The notes below the pieces were generated by a model, which saw only the letters and a program-made list of their open reading frames with translations, did no database searches and was not told the DNA's origin. From Hyphomicrobium sulfonivorans (GTDB lineage Bacteria; Pseudomonadota; Alphaproteobacteria; Rhizobiales; Hyphomicrobiaceae): 64,000 nt of DNA. The stretch's first letter is position 1. Each line of letters begins with the position of its first letter. Below are positions 34,711 to 44,852 of the stretch, in pieces. Both the position numbers and the translations under genes were made by a program. The DNA is taken from contig NZ_PZPO01000002.1 of NCBI RefSeq assembly GCF_013306565.1, positions 586,956 through 650,955 of the forward strand, read 5' to 3'.

Positions 34711-36024
34711 ATGCGCCCCATCAAACCTCAGAACCTCCAAGGCATCTGGTCTCTCGTTCGGTTTCCACCCAAGCGCTACCAGCATGTCGAGCGGCGCAAG
34801 GTGGTCAGGATCACAACCGGCATCCGCGCCGTTGATGATCCCCGCGCCATCCGGGCGTATGATGTTGTCCAAGCCCTGAACGCTGAACTCGAAGCCTATT
34901 GGGAAAGCCTGCTGAACGGCCGCCCCACGGCGCCCATCAGCGCCGAGAACGCCCGCGCCCATGCCCGGCGCCTTGGCTTCGCTTATGTGCCGGCAACGGC
35001 ACTTGCTGAAGGCTCATATGCTGAGCTGATCGCCCGGATTAAGGCGCTCGAAGGATCGGGCAACCTGAAGAATGAACGGGCGGTTGCCGGCGTATTGGGT
35101 GGCGCCTCGAAAAGCCAAATAGCCCTATCCAATCTGGTCGAGGAATATAAGAAGGTCATCCGCGTTGAATTGAAGGATCATTCACCGGACCAATTGCGCA
35201 AGTGGGCGAACGCAAAAATTCGCGCTGTTGAAAACCTGCAAACGGTGATTGGGCGCGATCTATATATTGAGGATCTGACGCGGGAACACGCCCTTGATTT
35301 CCGCGATTGGTGGCAGGATCGGATTATCGAGGAAGGCAAAAAGATTGACACCGCGAATAAAGACTTCGGGCACATCAGCGTAATGCTCGACGGTGTAAGC
35401 AATTCCAAACGCCTCAACCTTGACCCCGTATTCAAAACGCTTCGCATCAAGGGCGGAAACTATGAGCAGCGCGCGCCCTACCCGATCGACTTCGTGCAGG
35501 ACCGTATCCTTGCAGACGGCGCGCTTGACGCCATGAACCCGGAAGCCCGGCGGGTGGTGTACGTGTGCGCGGAACTCGGCCTGCGGCCGGTCGAGGTGGT
35601 GAACCTGACCAAAAACTCGATCAAGCTGGACGCCGAGATCCCCCACCTGCTGATCCAGCCGGAAGGCCGGGTGCTGAAAACCGACCACAGCGAGCGGCAT
35701 GTGCCGCTGGTAGGTGTGGCGCTGGAAGCGATGAAGAAGCAGCCCGAGGGCTTTCCGACCTACTTCGACAACTCAAGCGGCCTTTCGGCGACTGTAAACA
35801 AGTTTTTCAAGGAGAACGGCTTGCGCCCGTTCCCCAAGGTCAGCCTCTATTCGCTTCGCCATACCTTCGAGGATCGGCTGACACAGATCGAGCCGCCCGA
35901 GAAGATCCAAGCCTATGCGATGGGGCACAAGTACGACCGGCCAAAGTACGGCAGCCCGCCGGAGCTAAAGCAGTTGTTGGGCTGGATGGAGAAGATTGCA
36001 TTCAAGGCGCCGGCGCAGGTGTAG
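34711..36024 (+). CDS. Tyrosine recombinase / island integrase
   Basis: A 437-residue site-specific recombinase. The C-terminal catalytic domain shows the Arg of ELGLRPVEV, the SLYSLRHTFEDRL box (Arg and His, with Tyr in place of the usual first His), and the MGHKYDRPKYG segment with the nucleophilic Tyr candidate. The N-terminal part (residues 1-120) is unusual, and a core-binding SAM-like domain lies at about 150-250. It sits 115 bases downstream of tRNA-Ser in the same direction, the usual arrangement for an integrase targeting the tRNA 3' end. It appears intact, so the island may once have been, or may still be, mobile. Confidence 0.9.
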   Translation: MRPIKPQNLQGIWSLVRFPPKRYQHVERRKVVRITTGIRAVDDPRAIRAYDVVQALNAELEAYWESLLNGRPTAPISAENARAHARRLGFAYVPATALAEGSYAELIARIKALEGSGNLKNERAVAGVLGGASKSQIALSNLVEEYKKVIRVELKDHSPDQLRKWANAKIRAVENLQTVIGRDLYIEDLTREHALDFRDWWQDRIIEEGKKIDTANKDFGHISVMLDGVSNSKRLNLDPVFKTLRIKGGNYEQRAPYPIDFVQDRILADGALDAMNPEARRVVYVCAELGLRPVEVVNLTKNSIKLDAEIPHLLIQPEGRVLKTDHSERHVPLVGVALEAMKKQPEGFPTYFDNSSGLSATVNKFFKENGLRPFPKVSLYSLRHTFEDRLTQIEPPEKIQAYAMGHKYDRPKYGSPPELKQLLGWMEKIAFKAPAQV

Positions 36025-36149
36025 CGATGACAGCGTAGCCAATACCCAAGCTCGTTGGCGTCGCGCGCCTTAGACGCTTGATGTCCCGTGGATCAATCGC
36101 CGATCCGGACAAAACGATCACTATGATTGGATAGAACGCGGCAGGTATT

Positions 36150-36963
36150 GCTGAGAGGCTGTACTATAGCTGGTTGAAAGGAATTCCTCGAAGCCGGCAA
36201 GCGGCGGTTGGCGGGCGATACGGCGCGGTCGGCAACAAACTCCGTCTCATCAAAAAAAGCATGACCGAGGATGGGGGCGACGAGGCATGAGGTATTCTGC
36301 CTCTGAAAAGCTCGAGATCCATCCGTATCGTCGAGCAGTCGCATCTGTCCGTCAGGCGAACGCTGGATTAGCTCGGGCATCCCGCCCGGCTCGTTTTACC
36401 GCTGGTACGATCAACTATCGCACTGGCGGCGTCGAAGCGCTGCAAGACAGATCGTCAGCACCCTCACGGGTCTGGATCGCGTATCTGAAGGTGATCGGCT
36501 GGGCCTACTTCTATCTGTCGACGATCCTCGATGACTTCTCGCGCGACATCATCGCCTGGAAGCTGTGTACGACGATGCGCTGAGTACGTCACCGATACGT
36601 TGCAAATGGCGTTGGCAGTGTCGGGCTGCGGCAAGCGCACGCGTCGCGCACAAACCACGACTGCTCCTCGACAATGGTTCGAGTTACGTCTTCGGCGGAA
36701 CTGTCTGAATGGCCCGAAGGGAAACGGCATGGGCCACGTCCGCAGTGCGCTCAACCATCCTCAAACCCTGGGCAAGATCGAGCGCTAGCACAGACATTGA
36801 AGAACGGCATCCTGCTCCAGAACTAGTATCTGTCAGTGACCTCGAGCAATCCGTGCTTCGCTTGGTCGAGCACTACAATGACGCCCTCTACCACGAACAC
36901 CCTGGCAACATCACACCGGCCGATGTCTACTTCGGGCGGCGGCAGAACATTCTGAGCATGTGA
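36150..36963 (+). pseudogene. Decayed IS3-family element (orfA tail plus orfB fragments)
   Basis: In order on the plus strand: an orfA piece (LKEFLEAGKRRLAGDTARSAT, 36170-36240) and a Lys-rich orfA end. These are followed by the orfB start at 36287 (MRYSASEKLEI), then GGVEALQDRSSAPSRVW, YLSTILDDFSRDIIAWKL, and the tail VEHYNDALYHEHP...ADVYFGRRQ. Large internal deletions and several frameshifts separate these pieces, so no active transposase can be made. The match is to the DDE-type IS3 transposases in which orfA and orfB are joined by frameshifting. Confidence 0.8.
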
Positions 36964-37096
36964 GAACGGGTTCAACGCCACCATCCAACACCGACAATTG
37001 ACCGACTTCAAAATAGCAGCATAAACTCCAACCCCAGCGATCCGAAAGCCTCCTATCCCTCAAGCCGAAAACTGTCTCAAAGAATTCGACGACGGA
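36861..37096 (+). repeat. 236-bp direct repeat, copy 1
   Basis: This segment covers the IS3 orfB tail plus about 130 bases of downstream sequence. It recurs almost unchanged at 52124-52359; the only difference I noticed is C versus A in GGGTTCAACG/GGGTTAAACG. The two copies lie in the same orientation about 15.3 kb apart, on either side of the main polysaccharide operon. Confidence 0.9.
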
Positions 37097-37440
37097 CACA
37101 CTCTCCGAAGGGAGACGTTTGAGCGTATGCTCGGCGACAACCTCTTTCAGTTCACGTGCTTCGTGGCGCAGATCCTTGACCTCGTTCGTCGTTGCTGACC
37201 GCGCCTTATCGCCCGCCAGGCGCCGCTTCACTCTTTCGACGAGAGCAATGCCCCCGCGCTCGTAGAACTTCAGCAATCGAGACCTCACCGCGCAGGCCAG
37301 AGGGCAATGCGGATTTTTTTCCACCGAATATTGTTTGCGCTTCTGGCGCATGCGAGCCGCTCCGATAGACTTTGACTGCCGCCGTCAGGTAAATTTTGGG
37401 ATGAGATTTCCGAATCATCTGCACTCCTTCCAGACGCAGC
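37097..37440 (-). pseudogene. IS3-family orfA fragment on the minus strand
   Basis: Read on the minus strand this encodes pieces of an IS3 orfA: MRQKRKQYSVE at the start, KRRLAGDKARSATTNEV, and DLRHEARELKEVVAEHTL at the end. A frameshift occurs in the middle. It is inverted relative to the IS3 remnant just upstream. Its outer end abuts the start of the membrane protein gene at 37455, so that gene's promoter may lie in IS sequence. Confidence 0.75.
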
Positions 37441-37454
37441 GAGATCGGACAGAG

Positions 37455-39536
<2,082 letters not shown>

Positions 39537-39699
39537 ACCAATCGGCGTCGGCGGGCAGCACCCGGCATCTCGATCAGCACATCGTTGCGTGACTTCGAAA
39601 ATCGATGGCTACCAGACCGCATCCGCTGGCGTAGGTTCTTTCAAGGTCATGGTCGCGCTTCTCCAAAGTGTGGCTTCGGCACCTTCACTTTAGAGTGCT

Positions 39700-40160
39700 G
39701 TTGCCCGGCCCTGACCGCCTGTCTGCGTGATGTGCGCCACAGGCAGTCAGGGTCTCTGTCGAGCAAGTTCCCAACGTGCTACGGCTCCGGCTTCACGTCC
39801 AACGCCATCCTGGCCTGGGCGAAGGATCACCGCATCGACTGGCACTTCATTGCGCCGGGTAAGCCGGATGCAGTACGGCTATGTCGAGAGCTTCAACGGG
39901 CGAATGCGCGATGAGCTGCTCAACGAGAGCCTGTTCTTCGTCATCGGCCATGCTCGCGGTGCCATCGCTGCGTGGCTTACCGATTATAACACTGAGCAGC
40001 CGCATTCCTCGCTGGGCTAAACGATGGCGGCAGACTTCGCCAAGAAGATCGCCGCAACCGGCCCTGACGCTGCGCCAGATGATAGCTCCGCGTCAGCGCC
40101 GGTTGCTCACCACACTCTACACGGAGTAATAGAAACGGCCGAGGCTCTAAACGCTGCTGG
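39700..40160 (+). pseudogene. IS3-family transposase C-terminal fragment (different subgroup)
   Basis: Plus-strand pieces include FTSNAILAWAKDHRIDWHFI, APGKP, then after a frameshift near 39870 YGYVESFNGRMRDELLNESL and DYNTEQPHSSLG. These form the C-terminal part of an IS3-family DDE transposase, including the glutamate region. The remainder of the element (N-terminus, ends) is missing or scrambled. Confidence 0.75.
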
Positions 40161-40164
40161 ATGA

Positions 40165-40760
40165 AACATCAGTGGCAGGTCAAGCCGGCTCTACGAACGC
40201 TCCTCTATCATCGTGACGACCAGCTTCGCCTTCGCCGACTGGCCGAGTGTGTTCGGCGACGCCAAGATGAAAACGGCGCTGCTCGACCGCCTCACGCATC
40301 ACTGCGACATCGTCCAGACCGGAACCGACAGGGGCGCCGAAGACACGCTTGGCACCTGATCACCGGCAGGCCCGCATCCCGCCGCGATCTGAGCCAGCCT
40401 AGAAGAGGGCCATCATCGCGCGCGCCCCGGCGAGCACGTGCAGCGCCGCCCTCTCTCTTCACTATCGGCGTCCTGCTCTGGCCGAACTGAAGGTCATCGA
40501 GCATGCCGAGTTGTGCATCTGCTAGGCCCGCCCGGCACCGGGAAGAAGCCATCTGGCGCCGGCGCTGCCTGGGAAGCGGTTAAAGCGGGTAAAACGTCGC
40601 CTTCTCCACGGTCGCCGACAATATCGCTTCTCTGGTCAAGGTCGAACGAGAGGGGCAGCTCAGGGAGCGCATTCGCTTCCATACGCGTACTTCGTGCTGG
40701 ATGAGATTGGAGCCCGCGATGATCCTGACATCGAACAGCGGCTCAAAACAGGTCGTTGCG
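40165..40760 (+). pseudogene. Scrambled istB fragments (IS21 ATPase)
   Basis: Two plus-strand pieces of an IstB-type helper ATPase are out of order. A C-terminal piece at about 40185-40350 reads [20 protein letters not shown] and [17 protein letters not shown]-loop piece at about 40520-40700 reads LLGPPGTGK and AVKAGK, followed by a degraded DEIG. Stops and frameshifts interrupt both. They indicate several rounds of IS insertion and deletion. Confidence 0.65.
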
Positions 40761-41177
40761 CCGGATTATCTCGCGACGACGATGCCAAGGCATTTTCCGC
40801 GCGGTGTAAGCGCCGTGAAGGCAATGCCCCTCACGTCCATGTGTAGGCTCAAGCCGCCATTCTATCGGTCGTCCCGGTTGATTGGCAGTGCCCTGAAAGG
40901 TGATCCTTAGTTCGTAGTCGCGTGAAAGTGCGCGGCGTACCCACGGAGCAGCCTCATCCCAGTCAGCAAAGTCAAACTCAAGCCCGTCGAAGCTAGCCCG
41001 CACACCTAAGGCGTCGCTGTGCAGGAAGATGTTAAACCCTTCAGGTGTCGCTGCACGAATGTTGACGGTTACGTTATCGCCATAGGTGCCTGATAGCATT
41101 TGTTCGATTAGGAAGCGGTCAGACTTAGCGGCCGTTAAAGCCATCACAGATTTCATACAGGCAATCTCCGTCATCAT
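40743..41177 (-). CDS. Hypothetical protein whose 3' end runs into IS debris
   Basis: A 144-residue frame. The first 110 residues look like a normal folded protein (MLSGTYGDNVTVNIRA, FNIFLHSDALGVRASFDGLE, DWDEAAPWVRRALSRDYEL). The last 30 or so (GREGHCLHGAYTARKMPWHRR) lie in sequence that appears IS-derived. It may be a truncated gene. The start could be the first ATG (41177) or the Met in CMKSV. I do not recognise a family. Confidence 0.4.
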   Translation of the reverse strand: MMTEIACMKSVMALTAAKSDRFLIEQMLSGTYGDNVTVNIRAATPEGFNIFLHSDALGVRASFDGLEFDFADWDEAAPWVRRALSRDYELRITFQGTANQPGRPIEWRLEPTHGREGHCLHGAYTARKMPWHRRREIIRRNDLF

Positions 41178-41243
41178 GCAGAACGCACAAAGCCAGCCCT
41201 GAGTTGCCGGGCTGGCCTGTAGTTTCTCCCGTTGCTGGTAGGC

Positions 41244-42035
41244 TTATTTAAGTGAAACCGGATCAGCCGCAGCGCCGCCAAATCGATAATTGACGCCGAT
41301 CCGAACAGTGTCGATTTCGCGTTGAAGCTTCTTGGAGCCGAGGTCTCGGCCGGATGGCGTTGCGCCGAGTGCGTAACTTTGGGTATCGAAATCGTAACGC
41401 AGATACTCGGCCCGCAGCGACCAATTACTGACAATTGCTGCCTCAACGCCGCCGCCGTAGACCCAGCCTGTTACGGTCTCGTTTTTCGTATTGTTGTAGG
41501 GCGCGAAACCCTGCTGAACGCTGCAGTGGGTGTTCACTGCAGCGACAGAAATGGGGTCGGGACACGATTGGCCAAATCCGGTGCGGCCCCAAGCCCAACC
41601 GGCCGTGGCATAAGGAAGGATGCGGCCGAACGAATATCCAAGACGACCGCGAATGCTACCGAGGCCGGTAATCTCATGCGTCTGGACGATGTAGTTGCCG
41701 TCGCGTAGCGACTGCTCCATATGCGCAAACGAATAATCAGCTTCGACGCCGATCACCACATTGGAAAGCTGGACGTTATAGCCGATCTGGCCACCGACCG
41801 AGCCGCCCTCCATATTAGGACGTGGTGGTCCGCAGTGCTGGCCCGGGCCGAATGCGTTGGAGCAGGTGGCCGGTGGAGCAACGTAAGGATTAAGGCCCGG
41901 GTACTCTGTGTCTCCCCAGCCATAGCCACCATGGGCGCCGAGATAGAGGCCGGACCAGTTATAGTCGTGCGCCATGGCAGGGGACGCAGCAAGGATTACC
42001 GCAACAGCGGCACCACAAACACGGATACGCAACAT
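41244..42035 (-). CDS. Outer-membrane beta-barrel protein (Omp25/Omp31-like)
   Basis: A 263-residue protein with a signal peptide (AAVAVILAASPAMAHD). The mature barrel starts WSGLYLGAHGGYGWGD and ends VRIGVNYRFGG. Alternating patterns and segments such as GGQIGYNVQLSNVVIGVEADYS, split by loops, match the small 8-stranded OmpA-like/Omp25 barrels common in Rhizobiales. These are surface-exposed structural proteins that can interact with LPS. The final residues after the Phe of YRFGG (AAADPVSLK) extend beyond the usual C-terminal aromatic. It lies at the left side of the polysaccharide cargo. Confidence 0.82.
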   Translation of the reverse strand: MLRIRVCGAAVAVILAASPAMAHDYNWSGLYLGAHGGYGWGDTEYPGLNPYVAPPATCSNAFGPGQHCGPPRPNMEGGSVGGQIGYNVQLSNVVIGVEADYSFAHMEQSLRDGNYIVQTHEITGLGSIRGRLGYSFGRILPYATAGWAWGRTGFGQSCPDPISVAAVNTHCSVQQGFAPYNNTKNETVTGWVYGGGVEAAIVSNWSLRAEYLRYDFDTQSYALGATPSGRDLGSKKLQREIDTVRIGVNYRFGGAAADPVSLK

Positions 42036-42492
42036 TACTCAACTCCAATATACACACAATACTTACCCTAATAATCAGTACACACAAGAACGGTGCAACT
42101 CCAAAATCGGGGTAGTTCTCGGGTTGGGCTTAAGATGTGACAATTTAATCACACATCTGATCGAGCCATTTCGCGCGAACCGACGAACCCCACGCCGCAG
42201 TGAATCGGTACGGTCCATTAGCGGGCCGTCATGGGGAGAGGCTCGGCGAAAGCGGCGGCTATGCTATCGAACATCTATGATGGAAAGTTCAAATTAACGC
42301 GCTGCCATTAACAGCTTTTACGCTGTCGCCATTATCTCTGTGATTCTTGTGTCCGGGTCGATAATGGCGAACTGCGGCAGTGCTTTCCTTGTTGATTGTC
42401 GACGGCATAACCCTCCCTAAAACTTCGCAAGTTCCGGTGCTGTTGCTCTACCCGAAGATCAATGGCAGAATAATCGCCTTTCTGGGGGGGCT
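42036..42492. other. Gap between Omp and methyltransferase genes
   Basis: About 450 bases between divergent genes. The part next to the Omp start is AT-rich and probably carries promoters. No gene or recognisable IS piece was seen. Confidence 0.4.
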
Positions 42493-43272
42493 ATGTCCGA
42501 AGATCGCGATGAGGTCCGTTTTCAGTTCGGACAGAACTGGAAGGACTTTTCCAAAACTGTTGACGATAAGGCGCTACAGGCAGCGATAGACGGTTTGCGG
42601 CGCCTTTTACCAGACCACTGCGATCCAATCGGAAAAACCTTCCTCGACGTTGGCAGCGGTAGCGGTTTGCATAGCGTAGCGGCAGCGCGCCTTGGATTTG
42701 TGTCAGTTACCGCAACAGATTATGACTACAACTCTGTTCAGACCACAAAGGAAAATGCGTGCCGCTTTGGTGTCAAAGTCAACGTCTCCCGAGACGACAT
42801 TCTCAACACCAAACTGTCCGGCCAGTTTGATGTCGTCTACAGTTGGGGCGTTCTGCACCACACTGGAGACATGCGAACGGCAGTTGCGACAGCAGCAGGA
42901 ATGGTTAAGCCAGGCGGGGCTTTTATCATGGCACTATATCTAAAGACGCAGTTCTGCGGGATGTGGAAGATTTTGAAAAGGACTTACTCGGCTGGCGGCA
43001 AGTTCCGACAAAAGGCTATGGCAGAAACGTACGTCAAATTGTTGCAAGCTCGAGGGCTAGACAAAGCGGTGCGAGCAAGAGGTATGGACTTCCGCCACGA
43101 CGCGATTGATTGGCTGGGTGGATACCCTTATGAAAGCGCTACGCCAGAGGAAGCAGTGGCGTTGGTCGGGCCAGAGTTCCTTCTCACAAAATCCTTCAAC
43201 ACGATCCCTGCTAGAGGTTTGTTCGGCACTGGATGTGCAGAGTACACATTCATACGCAGAACGGCTGACTAG
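42493..43272 (+). CDS. SAM-dependent methyltransferase, paralogue 1
   Basis: A 259-residue class I methyltransferase. The SAM motif is FLDVGSGSGLHSVAAARLG, followed by TATDYDYNSVQ, YSWGVLHHTGDM (motif IV region) and MVKPGGAFIMALY. The N-terminus (VRFQFGQNWKDFSK) and C-terminus (IDWLGGYPYESATPEE, GTGCAEYTF) are shared closely with the gene at 55033. It may methylate a sugar or another part of the surface polysaccharide, inferred from location only. The start at ATG 42493 has a G-rich ribosome site (GGGGGG). Confidence 0.82.
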   Translation: MSEDRDEVRFQFGQNWKDFSKTVDDKALQAAIDGLRRLLPDHCDPIGKTFLDVGSGSGLHSVAAARLGFVSVTATDYDYNSVQTTKENACRFGVKVNVSRDDILNTKLSGQFDVVYSWGVLHHTGDMRTAVATAAGMVKPGGAFIMALYLKTQFCGMWKILKRTYSAGGKFRQKAMAETYVKLLQARGLDKAVRARGMDFRHDAIDWLGGYPYESATPEEAVALVGPEFLLTKSFNTIPARGLFGTGCAEYTFIRRTAD

Positions 43273-43727
43273 TCGGCCTCATAGGTGATCGAAAATTTGA
43301 GCCAATTGCTGGATGCCTAACCAGAGGGCCTGCCTGTAGCACGTCTACCGCACTGACACGAACGGCACTCATATCGGCTGGGGCACTGGCACGGTAATCC
43401 AAGAGCAAAAACAAATCCGGGGCATCACGCCAGGTCACAGGGAACTACAGGACGTGGCTAAAAGCGGTTTGGCTTACGCTCAGCACTTAAGCCGACTGTG
43501 TCACAGCAAATCATGATCGATTTGCAATGCATTGCAATTGCATTCGGCGGCACCGTCGATATCCGATGTATTAAATTCGGGGATGAAATACCCAGATCGT
43601 CAGCCTACCGTATAATCCTTGTAGGGCACGTGGCCCCGCTAATGGTAGCGCACAATGCGCCTTTGGTTCCGGCTTATCGGGAACCGTCAGAATTCAGCGC
43701 ACCCGAAATGCCGCACTCAGTTGTCTC
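43273..43727. other. Non-coding stretch after methyltransferase 1
   Basis: About 450 bases with no supportable gene and no IS piece that I recognise. It is probably old island debris and the downstream end of the polysaccharide operon. Confidence 0.35.
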
Positions 43728-44852
43728 TCACACACGGATATTATGTCTTTTGCTTATTAACTGGCTGTAAACATCAAAAGTCAGGTTCGATATTCGCTGC
43801 AACCCAAACTCTTCCAGGGCGCGCTGGCGCCCCCTGGTTCCCATCCGCTCGCGCATAGCCGGATCGGCCAACATCTTCTTGACGGCAGTGCGCAATTCCG
43901 CAGCGTCTCTGGCAGGCACAAGCAGACCATTGTCCTGATCGCGCACGGCATCGCGGCATCCAGTGACGTTGGTTGTAATGCAAGGCTTCCCACATGACAT
44001 TGCTTCAAGCAGTGACTTGGGTAAGCCTTCGCGATAAGATGGCAGACAAATGATGTCAGCCTCGTTCAGGCACGACACCATGTCGGAACGTTGCCCCCAC
44101 CACTCGACGATCCCCTCGTTTACCCAATCCCTCAACTGCTGCTCCGAAATGTAGGAGGGATTGCCGTCATCCACACGGCCAACGAGTACGAAGCGGGCTC
44201 CAGTGTCGGTTAGCTGCCTAGCAGCATCGACGAACTCGCCGACGCCTTTATCCCAGAGCATACGGGATGCCAACATGACCAATGGTGAGCCGGGGGCGCG
44301 CGGCAATGGCGCAAAATGCATAGTGTCGACACCAGAACCAGCAATGATGCGGATTTGATCGGCTTTCACTCCCATTGCCTTCAGCGTCGCCGCGTCATCT
44401 TGGTTCTGGACGATGACTAGACTGCGCAACAGCAGCAACGGCAGTACCCACTCCACAATCCTGCGCGCCATTGTCGGTCGCGCTTGGTCGGTGAAAAGGT
44501 GGCCAAATCCCGTGATGGCGGACACCCGGCCACCGATGCACGCAATCCACGCCGCGATCTCTCCCACGACCACGGAGCGCAGGGCCACGTGGTGCACGAG
44601 GTCAGGCTTTTCGCGTCGGTATATCTTGGACAGATTCCAAGCCTCGCGTAGTAGGCTGAAAGGGTTTAGACCGCGGCGTTCCTGAGTAAAAGGAATGACA
44701 GTTGCGCCTACGCTGGTGATGCGATGGGCCTGTTCGCCCTGTCGCGTACAGACCTTAACTTCGAAGCCTTCGGCGATCGCTCGGGTGGCGAGGTGCAGCC
44801 GGTGGGACACGAAATACCAGTCTTCGCTTACTAGGAAAATAAGCTTAGGCAC
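43728..44852 (-). CDS. GT4-family glycosyltransferase (last gene of the polysaccharide operon)
   Basis: A 374-residue GT-B glycosyltransferase. The N-terminal half has FLVSEDWYFVSHRLHLA, and the C-terminal donor-binding half has ASRMLWDKGVGEFVDAARQL, LPSYREGLPKSLLEAMSCG (the EX7E-type motif) and DNGLLVPARD. The similarity pattern (SEDWYFxSHR) is that of glycosyltransferases acting in O-antigen assembly, such as WbpT/WbpU-type enzymes and relatives. It should transfer a nucleotide-activated sugar to the growing lipid-linked unit at the cytoplasmic face. Its start overlaps the amidotransferase stop by 8 bases. The sugar specificity is unknown. Confidence 0.88.
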   Translation of the reverse strand: MPKLIFLVSEDWYFVSHRLHLATRAIAEGFEVKVCTRQGEQAHRITSVGATVIPFTQERRGLNPFSLLREAWNLSKIYRREKPDLVHHVALRSVVVGEIAAWIACIGGRVSAITGFGHLFTDQARPTMARRIVEWVLPLLLLRSLVIVQNQDDAATLKAMGVKADQIRIIAGSGVDTMHFAPLPRAPGSPLVMLASRMLWDKGVGEFVDAARQLTDTGARFVLVGRVDDGNPSYISEQQLRDWVNEGIVEWWGQRSDMVSCLNEADIICLPSYREGLPKSLLEAMSCGKPCITTNVTGCRDAVRDQDNGLLVPARDAAELRTAVKKMLADPAMRERMGTRGRQRALEEFGLQRISNLTFDVYSQLISKRHNIRV

